Source: Archilochus colubris (Eukaryota; Chordata; Aves; Apodiformes; Trochilidae). Taken from it: DNA of 64,000 bases. The stretch covers positions 38,528,874 through 38,592,873 of the forward strand of contig CM041090.1 in assembly GCA_023079485.1 (NCBI GenBank), given 5' to 3'. Under the pieces are notes generated by a model. It had not been told where the DNA came from. It searched no databases and saw only the letters and a program-made list of their open reading frames with translations. The position numbers and the translations under genes are program-made. Of this stretch, positions 43,900 through 58,035 are shown piece by piece (positions within the stretch are counted from its first letter, which is position 1; every line of letters begins with the position of its first letter).

Positions 43900-46240
43900 G
43901 CAATTTCACCTCTTATCACTGTGGCTTTGAAAAACTATGTGAATGTGTTTATAAAGAACATGTAAATCCATGACTTTAATTCAAATTTCATAATAATTTT
44001 ATTCTATAAGCATTTTATAAGAACAGAAACTGGTGTGAATGGAAGAGTCCTCACTGGATAGCCTTGCTGCTATGTTTGTATTCCATCAGAGCTATAATTT
44101 TCAAACTATTTCTCTGTTCTGTGCTAAAGTAGCTTTCCAAGTGTGAGTGATGTCTAAGCAGTGCAGTCTGACCTTCAACTAGGTAAAAAAAGGATGTCTG
44201 ATCTGGGCAGGATGTTCCAGATGTAGAGCCTGGTATCCAGGCCAGCCCTGGGTGAAGCCCCAAGATCTTCAAAGGTTCATTTTACCCACCAGGTGTCTTG
44301 TGTGTGTCAAGAGTGCACCAAACCTGATGTACTGGCAAATCAGCTGAGGTAGACATGGTCATAGAGGTTAAAAGTATCCCAGGTGCTTACAATTAAAAAT
44401 CATTCTAGTCCAATATGCTGTCTTTGACCATGTCTCCTGGCATATACCTCCAAGCAGAATAAGAATTGGGCAGTTCTGCCATGCTCCTGTGCTGGGATGA
44501 AATCCCTTTTTCCAGTAGCTGCTGGCTCAAAGGCTTCCCAGGCAAGAGCTGGGATCTCTGTACTTCAAAACCCATGAACTTGCCCAAATGCTGAACTCCC
44601 AGCAGCACCCACAGGACCCACCCAAGGGGGGTCCATAGGCTCAGAGTAGGCAGTGCCTCCTCCTGATGGCACTGAATGTGTTGCTTGACAGGTTTTCTGA
44701 TATCCTCAAGTCCCTCTTTTGGCAGGCAGTGAATAATTGTTCTCAGCTCACCCTCCAGGTGTTAGTTCAGCCCTTGCCAGAGCTATTTCTGTATGAAAGG
44801 GAGAAGAAATTACAGCCATAAAGCAGTTTTAGGCCATAGAGATGCAATCAGCCTTGAAGCTGAATCTGTAACTATTTCAGTCAAACAAAATCACACTTCT
44901 TGCCAAAAGAGCTCTGCTGGTTCAAGACCTGGCATGAAGACATGACCAAATATGTACTCTCTTTCCTTCCCTTCTCTTCCCTAAATGATTTTCCAGTGTT
45001 GTCCTGAAGGCTGACTTCTCACCTTGTATTTCTCACTCTCAGTAAACCCATCTGAGGCAGCAGGAACAAGAACTTACAGAAATTTGGTATCACAGGATAG
45101 AATGATCCTTCTGAAAGCCATAATCTTGTTCCTATCTCAAGGTGACACCACAGCCAGGCAGAGACAACAGCTGGATACTCCCAACCAGGGTTCTCTTCAC
45201 CTCTCTGTGTTCCCTTCTCACCAAGCATTGACTCACATTATTATTATTTTCCAGGAATCACTGTTCCTCTTTTGTCTTTTCCCAGCCCATCCTCAACCTA
45301 ACAGCAATATTGTCAGGGCTGATTTAGGGAGAGCTGGTCCTGCCTTGGGGTGTGATGGCCATTTTGCAGTTTCTAGGTACACCTCCCACTTCCTTTCAGG
45401 TTGGTTCCTGGTGTTCGATGCTCCACAACCTGGCAGGCAGGGTCTCTACACCAGCACAACATCTCTTTGCTGTCTCTACAGTAAAGAAGAGCCTCCAAGG
45501 AACATCTCATAGTCAACACAGCCCTGAAGGGTTTTCCACATTTTGTCCCACTGTCCTGCTTGCTCCCTGTCATGAAAAAGAACACAACCTGGCCCTGAAA
45601 CAAGCTCCTAACATCCTATTGCAACACAGAGTGATAAAGGATGCTTCTTTAGACTTTTCAGGACAGGTAAGAGTGATGGCCCATGGATTCTGAGCAAAAC
45701 CAGCAAGCCCAGAGCCAGGCAGTCTCTTTGTGCAGAACAGGACAAATTCTCTGTCCTTCCCACTGCTGTGTGTTTAACAACAAGCCATGAAACCCAAACA
45801 TGTTCCCAAAAGTCAGTCTGCCCCGTGCAGCTATTGCCACAGGGCACAAATCCACCTTTTAACTTGTGTCCCTGAATCTGAGAGACATGAGATGGGAAGA
45901 GCTTCATGTGCCTGTCCTTCTCCAGTTGTCAAGACCTGAAATGTCCCTTCAGCTGTAGATGCCAACCTAGGAACAGAGCCAACAGATCCACAAACATAAA
46001 AACCATAAAAGCTCTCAGGAGGTGGCTGCTCTAAGAGAGAAGACTGAGGCTTTGTAAATCCTCCTGCCTGCCAGGAGATCTTTGAAAGCAGAGTCTCAGC
46101 TTTGCTTCTCATGCCCTCTCCTGGCTGTGTGCAGCAGATCTCCTGCCTTCACATTGCTGCCAGGTTGGTTTTCCTCCTGCTCTGCAGAACAGCCGATGAG
46201 GATGGTACAGCCCTGTCCCGCATGATTCCCAGGACAGAAG
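43900..46240. other. No recognised feature
   Basis: Downstream flank of the channel gene. Short frames only and no recognisable exon. Confidence 0.45.
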
Positions 46241-46665
46241 CTCCTCCATCCTAAGATCTAACCTAAATCTCCCCTCTTTCAGTTTGAAACCATTCCCCCT
46301 TGTCCTGTCACTCCATGCCTTTGTCGAAAGTCCCTCCCCAGCTTTCCTGTGTCCCCTTCAGGCACTGGAAGCTGCTTTAAGGTCTCCCTGGAGCCTTCTC
46401 TTCTCCAGGCTAAACACCCCCAACTCTCTCAGGTCTCCATAGGAGAGGTTCTTCAGCCCTCTGATGATTTCTGTGGCCTCTTCTGGACTTGCTCCACTGG
46501 CTCCACATCCTTCTTGTGCTGGAGGCTCCAGGAGTGCAGAGAGTACTCCAGGTGGGGGTCTCATGAGAGCAGAGGAGAGGAGGAGAATCACCCTCTCAAA
46601 CCTGCTGCTCCCACTTCTTCCCATCGTGTGAAGGACCCTGACTGGCAGCATGCAGGGTGCTGATG
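46241..46665 (-). mobile_element. CR1 LINE fragment, antisense
   Basis: Starts inside the tail (CTAACCTAAATCTCCCCTC), with CTTCTCTTCTCCAGGCTAAA and TTCTGTGGCCTCTTCTGG blocks. The last part of the 3' tail is missing. Confidence 0.85.
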
Positions 46666-49600
46666 ATGGGTTACCACATCCCCATGCACCAGCTTCCCTG
46701 GAAAATATCTCCTGCAGGACCCAGGCACACATTCACACCCTCTGTCCCAGGGGGAAATGAGACTGGTCCAGAAAAACCCTGCAAAGCATCAAGTTTTAGG
46801 GCCAGGATAAGCTGGCCCACCCCACAGCAGCCTCCAGGGCAGGCAGTGCCTCATATGGCAAAAGGGGTGGAGATACAGGGAAGAAAGAACCAGCACCAAA
46901 AGGTGTGTGGTCCTTCCTGCTGGGAAACACAAGGGAAAAGCCCAGGAAAGCTGCAAGCCAAACTGGGAGTGGAACTTTTTGGATGGGATGCTGTTCCTTA
47001 TGGTGAACAATAAAGCTGCCTCCAGAAGGGCTTAGGCAGAAACTGCCCCAAGGATGAAGTAAGCTGCCTCTTCCAGCATTATCATCCTCTGAGCTCTGCA
47101 CAGCCACAGCAGATCTTGTCCTGGCATCACCCCTGAGATGGGAAGCTGTTGCTCTCTGTGCAGATAACAGAGAAAATTCAGTTTATCACCTGAGCTCATG
47201 CATGAGACCTTTGGCAAACACCTGGGCTGGTGCTCTCTCAACCAGGACCAGGTGTCCTGGCATTTCTTCCTGGTAAATCAGTGGTTCTGTAACTGCTGAT
47301 ATATATATAAAAAAAATAATCTTGAATTGAGAGAAAAGTTAGAACAAAGCTTCCCTACATCTGGAGATTTAAAAGGGTCCCACAGCTTAACTCAGGAGCT
47401 TAAGCCAGGATTTGGTTCTTCTTCTTCTGCATGTTCCTCTTGCCCAAGGGACAGAATAAATTCCATCCCGAAATCCCTTTCCTGCCAAGTGTCAAGGCAG
47501 CAGTGATGATACCCCAGAGACCAGGCAGAGGGGTTGTCCATCAAAAGATCTCCACAGCTTGGAGCCTTTCCTGGGAGCTGCTGGAAAACCCTGGCTGGGA
47601 CCCAACCCCACTGCCCTGCTCAGGGAAATCCAAGTTTCACCCAGCAGCTTCCTCTGTTCCTGCCAGCTCTCCCACTGCAGCTTGTTTTCAAACACAAATC
47701 ATTCCCAAGGCAAGCCAAAAACTTTCCCATATATTAAACCAGCTGCTGAAAATCTCCAGGAGCATGATCAGGAAATATATTATCGTGGATTAAATGGCAG
47801 CATTTATCCTGCCTTCATCCTGGGCTGCTCCTCATCCATCACCCACCTCTTTGCTGCCAGCTAGCAAACAGTCTGTGTTTTTCTGCACTGGAAACCAAGG
47901 AAATGCCACAAGGAATTATCTTTCCCTCAGAAGGAAGCCCCTCAGAAACTCCATTGCCTCCAGAGAGAATAAGAGAAACTACACTTTGATCTGTCTTTAA
48001 TTAGTAGATGGGATTGTTTAGGGATCTTCTGAGGTCTCCTTCAATTAATAGCCAGTTTATTTGGAGAGATTAGGTGGTTGGGCTTTTTTTTTCCTTTTTT
48101 TTCTGGAAGCAGAGACACTACTCAAAGCAGTGGAACAGCTTGGCTAATGTAATATCACATAGCCAGTGGGATAATTTTTTTACAGAAATTACTAGATGTG
48201 GGCCACACACATGCTGTTTTCCACTCTGTCACACTTGGACATGTGCTTTCTTGCCTGACTCATGACCAAAAGGCACTGGATCCAGCTCAGAACTGGTTTA
48301 ACAAACATAACTAATCACTCTCCAAAGGCCTCTTCTCCATCCCTCACAATCACACCCGAAGAAACAAACAAACAAAAAATCAGCTTTTTGGCATCAGCAA
48401 AGTTCCCTTGTACCATTCCAACAGGACTCCAAGTGAATGTGAAGATTTCCCATGAGGTTTCACACCAACACTCTGGCTGTAAGGAAAAGGGATCTCTGGA
48501 GTCCCTGACATCTGTGGCTGAGGACCAGCCTGGGGCAGCATTTCTTGTACCATGCCAGAAAAGTCAATATTAAACTATTCTGGGACTACAAAGTTGGGGG
48601 CTAGCAAAGATTCTGCCCTCCAGGGAACTTGTCCATGCCCTCCAGGGAACCTTGTCCATGCCCTCCAAGGAACTTATCCACGCTCTTCGATCCCAGCCTC
48701 ACCTCCACCTCCAACTTAAACATCTCCAAATCTGCTTAGAAAATTCAGCATTTTCTATCAGGAGGGGTTCTGGACTTGATTAGGGGTAATTCTCTATCAT
48801 AGGTTTGGAAAAGCTGCTTTTTTTTTTTTTCTTTTGCTGAGTTAAAGTTAGGGCAATTATTAAATCCATTTAATTACTGGTTCAGAGTGATTTAGGAGAC
48901 GTCTCCTGAATCAAGACTTTCCAAATTTCTCTTCCAATTATTCTCACATATGTGAGAAAAATGTTGGAAACCATAGCTGTACTTTTGTGGTGAGATGCTG
49001 GAGCATGAAATAATACAGAAAGAGCAATCCACTGATAAGCAGAACCATAATAATAAGTCTGCATCACCAAAAAATGAAGGGAGGCACAGCTTAAAGTTTC
49101 AGCTTTTGGCTTCCTTGAGAAGGATAAGCCAGAAAGATGCTGATATTCTCAAAGAACCACTGTGGTTTGAGGTGAATCCAGCTTCTCCAAGTTAAAAGAT
49201 GGTTGTTCAGCCCAGCAAGGCGTGGAGGAAATCATGCATCAAGACCAGAAAAGGACCTAAGTCAGGATTTTTGTTGAAAATCCCCCAGAATTCACAGTCC
49301 TGATGATTTAAATGACTCGTTGAATGCTTTGAAAACAAAGTTAAGCTTTTAAATTTTAAATGGCTTTAGACATTTAGTAGAAACAAAGGATGAAACCCAA
49401 GCTCCTTCAAGAAGTCCAGACAATGAGCTCAGACTGTAACACACACTGTCTCAGAAAAAAAAAAGATGCAATAAGCCCAGTACAGGCACCTTCCAATCTC
49501 CAGACACCAATTCCCCCTCTCCAAGCAGTCTGTCTCTTCCCAAAACTTGCAGGAGCTGCTCAGCATCTCTAATGTGCAAGTCTGTACCAAGAGAAATGCT

Positions 49601-49708
49601 GAGGTCAGGGTAAGTATATTGCCCAAATGTAGAAATAAATAGATTAAATGCCTGTCTCAGAATAAGTTTGGCCAGTTTCCAAGTGCCAGTATAAAATCCC
49701 AATCCATA
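46666..49708. other. No recognised gene
   Basis: About 3 kb without a gene. It contains a three-copy short tandem repeat near 48.6 kb and a T run near 48820. Confidence 0.45.
48616..48683. repeat. Three-copy tandem repeat, unit 22-23 bp
   Basis: CCCTCCAGGGAACTTGTCCA-type units start at 48616, 48638 and 48661. The third has diverged. Confidence 0.85.
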
Positions 49709-49720
49709 AATGTCTTTTAA

Positions 49721-50400
<680 letters not shown>

Positions 50401-51925
50401 ACATCCCTCAAATTGGTGATGGGATGAAGAATGGATGCAGCAGAGCTCCCTGCAGTCCCAGAACTTGTTTGTCAGCTCCTAAAAGCCCAGGACCCAGCAG
50501 CAAGGTCTACGAAGTCCTTAAGAGCTGAGGGTAAGAGCAGCAGTGGCAGCACAAGTTGGTGATGCCAAAGAAGAAAGCAAAAAGAGGAGTTCCCAGAGGT
50601 GGTTGTACAAGTCCCTGCTTTGCTCTCAGTAGGTCTTGGAGTAAAAGCCTGAAGACAAGCTTTTTGTATTCAAGTTTTTTTGGTATTAAACAACTACAAG
50701 TATGTTTTGTGTTCAGCTATTTGCTCACACATGGCTCAGCTGTAGAGCAGGAGTTTGGTACTGACACATCCCAAGCATCAGCCAACATCCCTCTGTGGGA
50801 GCTCGACCTGCCCTGGCAAACCAACCAGTGAAGGGGGAAAACATCCTCTTAGGATGCAAATGTTGAAGGGAGAAGCACAGTTTCTGGCACAGGTAGGGCC
50901 CTGGGGTAGCACCCAGCCTGCTTTTCAACCACAGTTCTGGGAAGTTAAAAGAGTGACTGGAAATTTCCATATAAAGAGCCTTGCTTTGGCACACAGTTTT
51001 CCCAGTTTATATTGTTCACAGGCAAAAGCTGAGAAAGGCAACCCTATGATGAACACCCCAAAGCCCATCCTTCCCTTGCAGATGCCAAAAAGCAGAGCAC
51101 TGAGTTACAGGAACATTGTCACTCTCTCACCAGGGGCATCCATCATACCTGGGGACAGCATGGCAAGGTGGCACAGGGGACAGGCAGAGCACTCTTCCCT
51201 GTGGGATTATGGATAGCAGCTCATTTTTGAGGTCAGTAGTGTTCAGACAAGGTGAAAACCCCACTATGCCCATCAGCAATCCTCCCCATGTCCATCAGCT
51301 GAGACACTGAGCCCATTTTCCATCATCTGAGTCCATTTTCCATCATCTGGAAGCCTAATTCAGTTTCCCCTGACTTTTAAACTTTTTAAACTTTTTTTTT
51401 TTTTGGTCAGATCACAGCTTGTGTTGTACCCAGACCTGCCTTATTTATTTCAGCTTGGCCTCATGTCCACAGCCCACATCACAGATGGCAGTGACAGAGG
51501 GAACCAGAGCAATGCTACCCTAATCAGGATCAGGATTTCAGAATTAGGGTTGCATGGGGTCAAATCACCCTGGCACAGCAGGAGAGCCAAAAAGGTGATT
51601 TTTACAAAACCATGAAGAGGAGCAAAGAGTCACAGAGAAATAACTGTGCAAGCACAGTGCCATGGCACAGCCTCCAGATGTCAGCATCAACCCAAGCAAG
51701 AGAGGCACAGAGCAAGCAGTGAAAAATAAATTAAAAAAAAAAACCCCACTCGGAACCTCCTGCAGTCCCTGGGTCACAGAGGGACAGACAGGAAGGGTTC
51801 CAGCTCCCCTGGGAAAAGTGCTCAGGAGCCAGAGACAGGCAGGGGATGGACTTGTGCCTGAAGGTGTTTTACAGACACGTTCCAGTAGCTGAGGGATTCT
51901 GTGTGGGTACGGGTTCATCATCTGT
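50401..51925. other. No recognised gene
   Basis: Unique-looking sequence between the two low-complexity arrays. A 20-bp direct duplication (GAGNCCATTTTCCATCATCT type) lies at 51308-51347. Confidence 0.45.
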
Positions 51926-52888
51926 GTGAGTGGGAAAGGGAAAGGGAAAGGGAAAGGGAAAGGGAAAGGGAAAGGGAAAGGGAAAGGGAAAGGGAAAGGG
52001 AAAGGGAAAGGGAAAGGGAAAGGGGAAGGAAGAAGGGAAAGGAGAAGGGAAAGGGTAAGAGAAAGGGAAGGAAAGGGCAAAGGGCAAAGGGCAGGAAAGG
52101 AAAGGGCAGGGAACGAAAGGAAAGGAAAGGGAAAGGGAAAGGGAAAGGGAAAGGGAAAGGAAAGGAAGGGAGGAAAGGAAAGGGGAAAGGGAAAGAGAAA
52201 AGGAAAGGGAAAGGAGAAGGGGAAGGAGAAGGGGAAGGAAGGAAGGAAAGGGAAAGGGAAAGGAAAGGGAAAAGGGAAAGGAAATGGGAAAGGAAGAGAA
52301 AAGGAAAGGGAAAGGAGAAGGAAGGAGAAGGAGAAAGGGAAGGGGAAGGAAGGGAAGGAAGGGAAGGAAGGGGAAGGGGAAGGGGAAGGGAAGGAAGGGG
52401 AAGGAAGGGGAAGGGAAGGGGAAGGGAAGGGAAGGGGAAGGGAAGGAAAGGAAAGGGAAAAGGGAAAGGGAAAGGGAAAGGAAAGGGGAAGAGGAGGGGA
52501 AGGGAAGGGGGAAAGGAAGGGGAAGAGGAGGGGAAGGAAGGGAAGGGGAAGGGGAAGGGGAAGGGGAAGGGGAAGGAAGGGGAAGGGGAAGGGGAAGGGG
52601 AAGGGAAGGGGGAAGGAAGGGAAGGGGAAGGAAGGGGAAGGGGAAGGGAAGGGGAAGGAAGGGGAAGGAAGGGAAGGAAGGGGAAGGGAAGGGGAAGGAG
52701 GGAAAGGGAAAGGGAAAGGGAAAGGGAAAGGGAAAGGGAAAGGGAAAGGGAAAGGGAAAGGGAAAGGGAAAGGGAAAGGGGAAGGAAGAAGGGAAAGGAG
52801 AAGGGAAAGGGTAAGAGAAAGGGAAGGAAAGGGCAAAGGGCAAAGGGCAGGAAAGGAAAGGGCAGGGAACGAAAGGAAAGGAAAAAGT
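51926..52888. repeat. Purine array: (GGGAAA)n and (GGGGAA)n
   Basis: About 960 bp of almost pure purine on the plus strand. Two blocks of perfect GGGAAA hexamers (about 51930-52022 and 52697-52780) flank a GGGGAA/GGAA-rich middle. A side sequence with GGTAAGAGAAAGGG and AAAGGGCAAAGGGCAGG occurs after both hexamer blocks (about 52024-52130 and 52780-52885), so a larger unit has been duplicated. Frames of 330-449 codons on both strands are artefacts of composition. Confidence 0.95.
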
Positions 52889-55800
52889 GCTGAGAATAAA
52901 AGGCCCTTTGCCAACAGCTTTACAGGAAGGCAAAAGCAGGGGATGTACCTTTCCTAAGCACATGCATATTCATCTCTCCAAGCAGCCCTGGGGAGAGGAT
53001 CTGGGCAGAGGGACACGGGTGGGCTCCCCCAGTGCTGGAAGGCAGCACACCTTCAGCTCTGTGCAGGAAGGGAGATGTTAATTCATCATGAAATTGGCTG
53101 TCTCCTCTATTCCCCTTGGGCTGCTGAGTTCATGTTATGTCACTCTTTTAACAACGTAAATTTGCCTATCAGGGAAAAAAAAAATAAAAAAAAAAATCCC
53201 ATCTCTGCCTTTTCTTCCCATTAACTCTGCTCTCACCTTACAGCCCACAAGATTTTAAATGCATTAAAAATGTACTGGGGAGGAAAAGGCCCCAAATTCT
53301 GCCCAGAGCAGGCATTTACACTGTCCCTGTCACAGTGTGGAGCTGTGAGGCAGAACAAAGTCCCAAGACAGCAGCTCAGCCCCTGAGCATGGAGGCATCA
53401 GAGGTGGGAACACCAAGGGAAATTGTGGATTACTCCATCCCAGGGATGAGGAAGGGTGCCCATGGGTGGCAGAGAGTATCTTCCAGACTGACCTTGACCT
53501 GTAGGTATCTGGGGGGGGGAGGGATTCTGTGGCCATTTATTTAAACACATTTTCCCCTTTTGCACCAGATAAAAAAATAATAATAATAAAATAAAATAAT
53601 TAACAAAGGGCATGCCAGATTCCTCACCTCGTGTAGGACATAGAGGTGACTTGAAAAGGCTCTCAGGCTCCTCCTGCTCCAAGGGGTTCATCCTGAGAGC
53701 AGAGCCCACGCAGGGAAGGTTGAGCAGAGGCAGAGGTGCCTGGAGGGATGGTGGCAGGGAAGATGAATGGATCTCTTCCAGCCAGAGGTTGTCACTTATG
53801 TCAAGCACTGCTAATGTGAGATGTTGTCCTGGGACCTCTGTTAGCACGATGACAAAGCTTTTTTTAAGTCCTCTATGCAAAAGGCATAATCCTCCTATGC
53901 CAATGGATCCCATCCTGGAGATCCCTAGGGAGCGGGGTAAATGTGGAAAGAAAGGGAAAGGAAATCCTTTATTTCATAATGGTGCAAACAGACAAGTCAG
54001 GAGAATTACATCAACATACAGCACATGTGAAATCGAATACTGCCCCTAATGCATTTAGATGAGGGGAAATGCAAAGTCTATCCTGCCTCTGGGAATAATT
54101 CTGGTAGGAAGCTTTCACCACGAGGAACCAAGGACTTTCGACTTACTCTGGAATTTGAGCCTTTGTTTTCAAAGCCTTCCTGAGAGACTTCAACATCAAG
54201 TTTGTGAAGTGGACGCTGCCCTTTGAAGAGCTGCCTTCCAGAAGGAAGCACCAGAGCTCTTCCCAGCAATGCTGCTGCAAACCAAGGGCAGCAGGATGGA
54301 AAAGCAGTAAACATGGGAAAGATGCAAAGGAGGAGAAGCTGATCCTTTGCCTTGCAGAACACCAAGGCACCCAAACACATGTGGCCCTGGTCCTGTGTCA
54401 CCTGGCATTGCTGCAAGGCTGCATCAAGACTTGGGTGGACTTCAGCAGCCCCAAGGCTCTCAAAGACCTCTAAATGCAAGCAGTGATTGCTTTGGAGTCC
54501 TTGCAGACAGGAGGAGCCTGAGATCTTCTGGCTGGTTTCCCTCCCCCCCACCCTTATCAGTCTATAGAGCTGAGATTCAGCAAAGAATACAGCTCAGATG
54601 TGGCTGGAATTCAGAGAAGTGACTTGAAGTGCTGATTCCCCCCCCCAGCAGGCTGCAGATGATGGATGTATTATGCATGAAAATAGCACCAGGCACAGAT
54701 GGGGTGGGAGTAGAAGGTGTGAGCTGATCATGACAGCAGCCAAGCTCTGCTAGGGAAGACTCTACAACACACATATCAGGCAGAAAAAGGATGCAGCATG
54801 CATGGCTTAAAGGGACAAACAATTTAATTACCACCAAAACTGAGGTTTATGGAAGGATCTGAGTGGCACAGTTGCCAGAGGGAGCAGGGTATTTGTCTCC
54901 ATGATGCAAGGAAGTGTCTTCCCATCTTGTGCTCTCAAATAACCACAGGGAGATGAGTGAAATACTTGTTCTGGGTTCTGAAAGCCAAAGACAGGGAATC
55001 TGAAGCAGTGACATGGTGCTGCATCAGATATTGCCTCCAGCAGGATCCTGGCTCATACTCAGCACAGTGCTGAGAACTTGGCACCAGGTCCAAAGCTGAA
55101 ACAAACAGAAATTTCTCCATGGACACTTCTAGGGTTTGGATCCAAGCCCTCAAAGACCAGCACACTTATCCTGAAGAAACAGTGGCAGTCTGGATGGGCA
55201 ACATCTCATTGACTGGGAGCCAGGCTGGTCCAGGCTGGGAGGATGAGTCCAGAGACCTCCAACACCACCTGCAAAGGTTCCTGGCACTTTGAGAAAGAGC
55301 TCAGCAAATCCTCTATCCATAAAGACCCACGAGGAAGAAATGGTGAAGAAAAGCCCATGGCTTCCCTGGTCATCCTTGGAGCACTCTGGAGACCATTCCA
55401 AGACCAGATGCTTCAAATAAGCTGCTCCTCTTCTGCAATCAAACCATGAGAAGGGGAGACTGTTCCTAATGCAGCTTCTTTGAAGAAGCTCCAGCCTTGG
55501 AGTAAACATCTAACAGCTGGCAAGACATCATTTTCTTTGCCTAATCTGACCCCAGCTGATCCCTGATGCAGTAGAAATGTTGGCCTTGAACTCAAAGGCA
55601 GCAAAGAGAACACATTTCCCAATTCCAGGCTCTGGGGAAGCCTGATGCTACATGAGAAGACCCTTGCATGAGGCTCCCCCTTGCCACCAGCCCTGTTGAT
55701 GGTGCCAGTGTCATTACAGCTTCTGATGGATCTCCTGCGATGCCCTCAGAGATGTGATATAAATCTTTGCAATGCTGGGACATAGCCATGGTTCAGATGC

Positions 55801-56455
55801 TCCAATTTCCATGTGGGAATAAACTTCTCTGATAACTTGTCTCAACTCTAGCTTGCAAGGAAGCCTTCTACAGCAGGAGAATCAGAAGGGATGAGGTTTC
55901 AACTCAAAATTTCCCCTAGCCCAAGAGGCTGCAACCCATTTATGGGTGTGGTAGCTCACCTGAAACCAAGAACAGATGTGTGATAGAAAGGGTGGATGAG
56001 GAGACTGGAGGAGCCCAGCACTCATGATGGTTCATGATGGGACATGTTGCATCATGCTCTTGCTGGCCACCAGTCTGGGCTGGTTCTGCTTTCCCTCCAT
56101 CTCCCAGCTCAGCAAGACATCCACACAGATCCTGAGACACCTTCAAACAGGCTTCCCTCTCACTGCAGCCCAACACAGTCTCCCTAAACTGTAGGAGGAC
56201 CTGAAGGACTCGTGCAGGGCCTGTGACATTGGCTTCATACGCAGCCAAACCCAGCACAGACCAGTAAAAGCCCTTTTATTCCCACCCAAGTTGGCTTTTA
56301 GGTCAAATTTTGTGGTGCTGTCACCACCAAGATCTCTGCATCAATCCAGGTCTGGCCCCACCTCATCCTTCATGGCTGTCCTTATCTCTGGCACTTTCAA
56401 GGACCTCAGAAGCAATTTATGGATCAAAACAGATCAGTGATGCCTTGGGTGGTGA
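52889..56455. other. No recognised gene
   Basis: About 3.6 kb with short unsupported frames. The longest (about 170 codons) shows no domain or exon signals. Confidence 0.45.
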
Positions 56456-56640
56456 GATACAGGACCAGGTTTCCCAGAGAAGCTGTGGCTGCCCCATCCC
56501 TGGAATTATTGAAGCCCAGGTTGGATGGGGCTTGGAGCAACCTGGGCTGGTGGGAGGTGTCCCTGCCCATGCAGGGGGGCTGGAATTCAATGATCTTGAA
56601 GGTCCCTTCCAACCCAAACCACTTTGGGATTTTATGCTGT
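56456..56640 (+). mobile_element. CR1 LINE 3' fragment, sense
   Basis: Contains TTTCCCAGAGAAGCTGTGGC, then AGGTTGGATGGGGCTTGGAG and AAGGTCCCTTCCAACCC, the sense CR1 tail. The terminal repeats are degenerate. Confidence 0.9.
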
Positions 56641-57387
56641 ATCCCTTTCCCCATATTGCTTTCAGTAAATTGCTGCCTCCTTTAAAACCAGAAGCCTCAG
56701 CAGACCACAGTACAAGGCCAGACAGACTGTCCTGACCAAATTCTGTTTATTTATTCACTCTCTGGCTCTTGGCTGGCCCCATCACCAGCATATCTTAGTG
56801 TCTCTCAGCCATCAGCATATTTGCCTTCCCTACAAAAAGAACTCCCAGGACAAGTTTTGGAGCCTGTTTACCAGCAGCTTTATCTGAGGAGGACTCGATT
56901 CAGTGACACAGCCTCAGACTCCATCACAAGAAGGTGAATTCCCATCACTGAGCCTGTGTCACCACAAACATTTGAGCAGCCAGGCTCTGGCCCTGGGTTG
57001 CCTTTTGTGCAGCTTACAGCAATGATTTGTGGCTGCTTGGTGAAACGTGACAGCCCCCTGAGGGATGCTCAGATACAACCAGCAAGGTTGAACCTTCTTA
57101 TTCCCAAGCAGGGCAAAGAAAGGGGGGTGTGGAAGGTCTCAGCTGTGTGTGCAGCTATTGGTATAATATCCATGCAGGTGAGGTCCAGCCAGGCTCTGTA
57201 ATTTAACCAAATTTCTTCCCAGAAATAAGGCTCAAGGCCAAGGAATCAAAGCTGTGAGACCTCAGACTCAGCCTGTCCATACAAAGCATGACAGCAAATG
57301 AGGGACTGTCCCTCAGGTCCCATCTCCCTTTTGTCAAGTGTCCTCAAGCCCTTTCCTCTCCCTTTTCACTTTCCCTGCATCCCAGAG
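56641..57387. other. No recognised feature
   Basis: About 0.75 kb of unannotated sequence. Confidence 0.4.
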
Positions 57388-57508
57388 TATAGATTCAAAT
57401 GTGTTGGGGTGGAGGGACCTTAAAAATTATTGAGTTCCAACCCCCTGCCATGGGCATGGACACCACCAACTAGACCAGAGTCCTCTGAGCCCCATCCAAC
57501 CTGGCCTT
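57388..57508 (-). mobile_element. CR1 LINE tail scrap, antisense
   Basis: GGGTGGAGGGACCTTAAAAA, then GAGTTCCAACCCCCTGCCAT and CCCATCCAACCTGGCCTTA. It runs into a microsatellite. Confidence 0.8.
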
Positions 57509-57560
57509 ATCCATCCATCCATCCATCCATCCATCCATCCATCCATCCATCCATCCATCC
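57509..57560. repeat. (ATCC)n microsatellite
   Basis: About 13 perfect ATCC units at the broken end of the CR1 scrap. Confidence 0.95.
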
Positions 57561-57817
57561 CACTGTCCCTAGTGGGAATTCTTCATCCTTCACACTCCAG
57601 CTCCAAGTGTTTGCCCACCCCCTTGCAGCAGCTGTTGCAGCTGACACATTCCTACTAGATGTTTTTTCCTTTTTTTTTTTTTAAAAAAATCACTTATTTA
57701 TTTATTTTTTAAAAATGGAGAACCATCCTCATGTCCCATACATAGCACAGCACATCCAAACCTTTGTTAAAATCATTTGTCCATGTTACATGGGAAAACT
57801 GACTCCTGCCTGTTGCC

Positions 57818-58035
57818 AGAGTCATCATACAATCAATTTGGTTTGAAAAGACCTTTAAGATCATCAATTCAACCATTAAGCCAACACTGCAAAGCCCTCA
57901 GCACCACATCTATGTGTTTTTTAAACCCCTCCAGGGATGGTGACTCCACCACAACCCTGGGCAGCTTGGGCCAGTGCCTGAGAACCCTTTTAGTAAAGAA
58001 ATTTTTCCAAATATCCAATTAAACCTTCCCTGTTT
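57818..58035 (-). mobile_element. CR1 LINE 3' fragment, antisense
   Basis: Begins GTCATCATACAATCAATTTG and shows AAGATCATCAATTCAACC, TTTTTTAAACCCCTCCAGGG and AATATCCAATTAAACCTTCC. A diverged inverted tail. Confidence 0.85.

Noticed and set aside
51930..52022. GGGAAA array as interstitial telomere repeat
   Set aside because: The unit is GGGAAA, not TTAGGG, so it is not a telomere relic despite the same G3 spacing.
51565..52963. Frames of 330-449 codons on both strands through the purine array
   Set aside because: They translate to Lys/Gly/Glu/Arg or Pro/Phe/Ser repeats. A stop-free frame follows from the two-letter composition, not from coding.
53398..53913. 171-codon minus-strand frame
   Set aside because: No family resemblance. 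The part over the AT-rich stretch gives a false membrane-like run.
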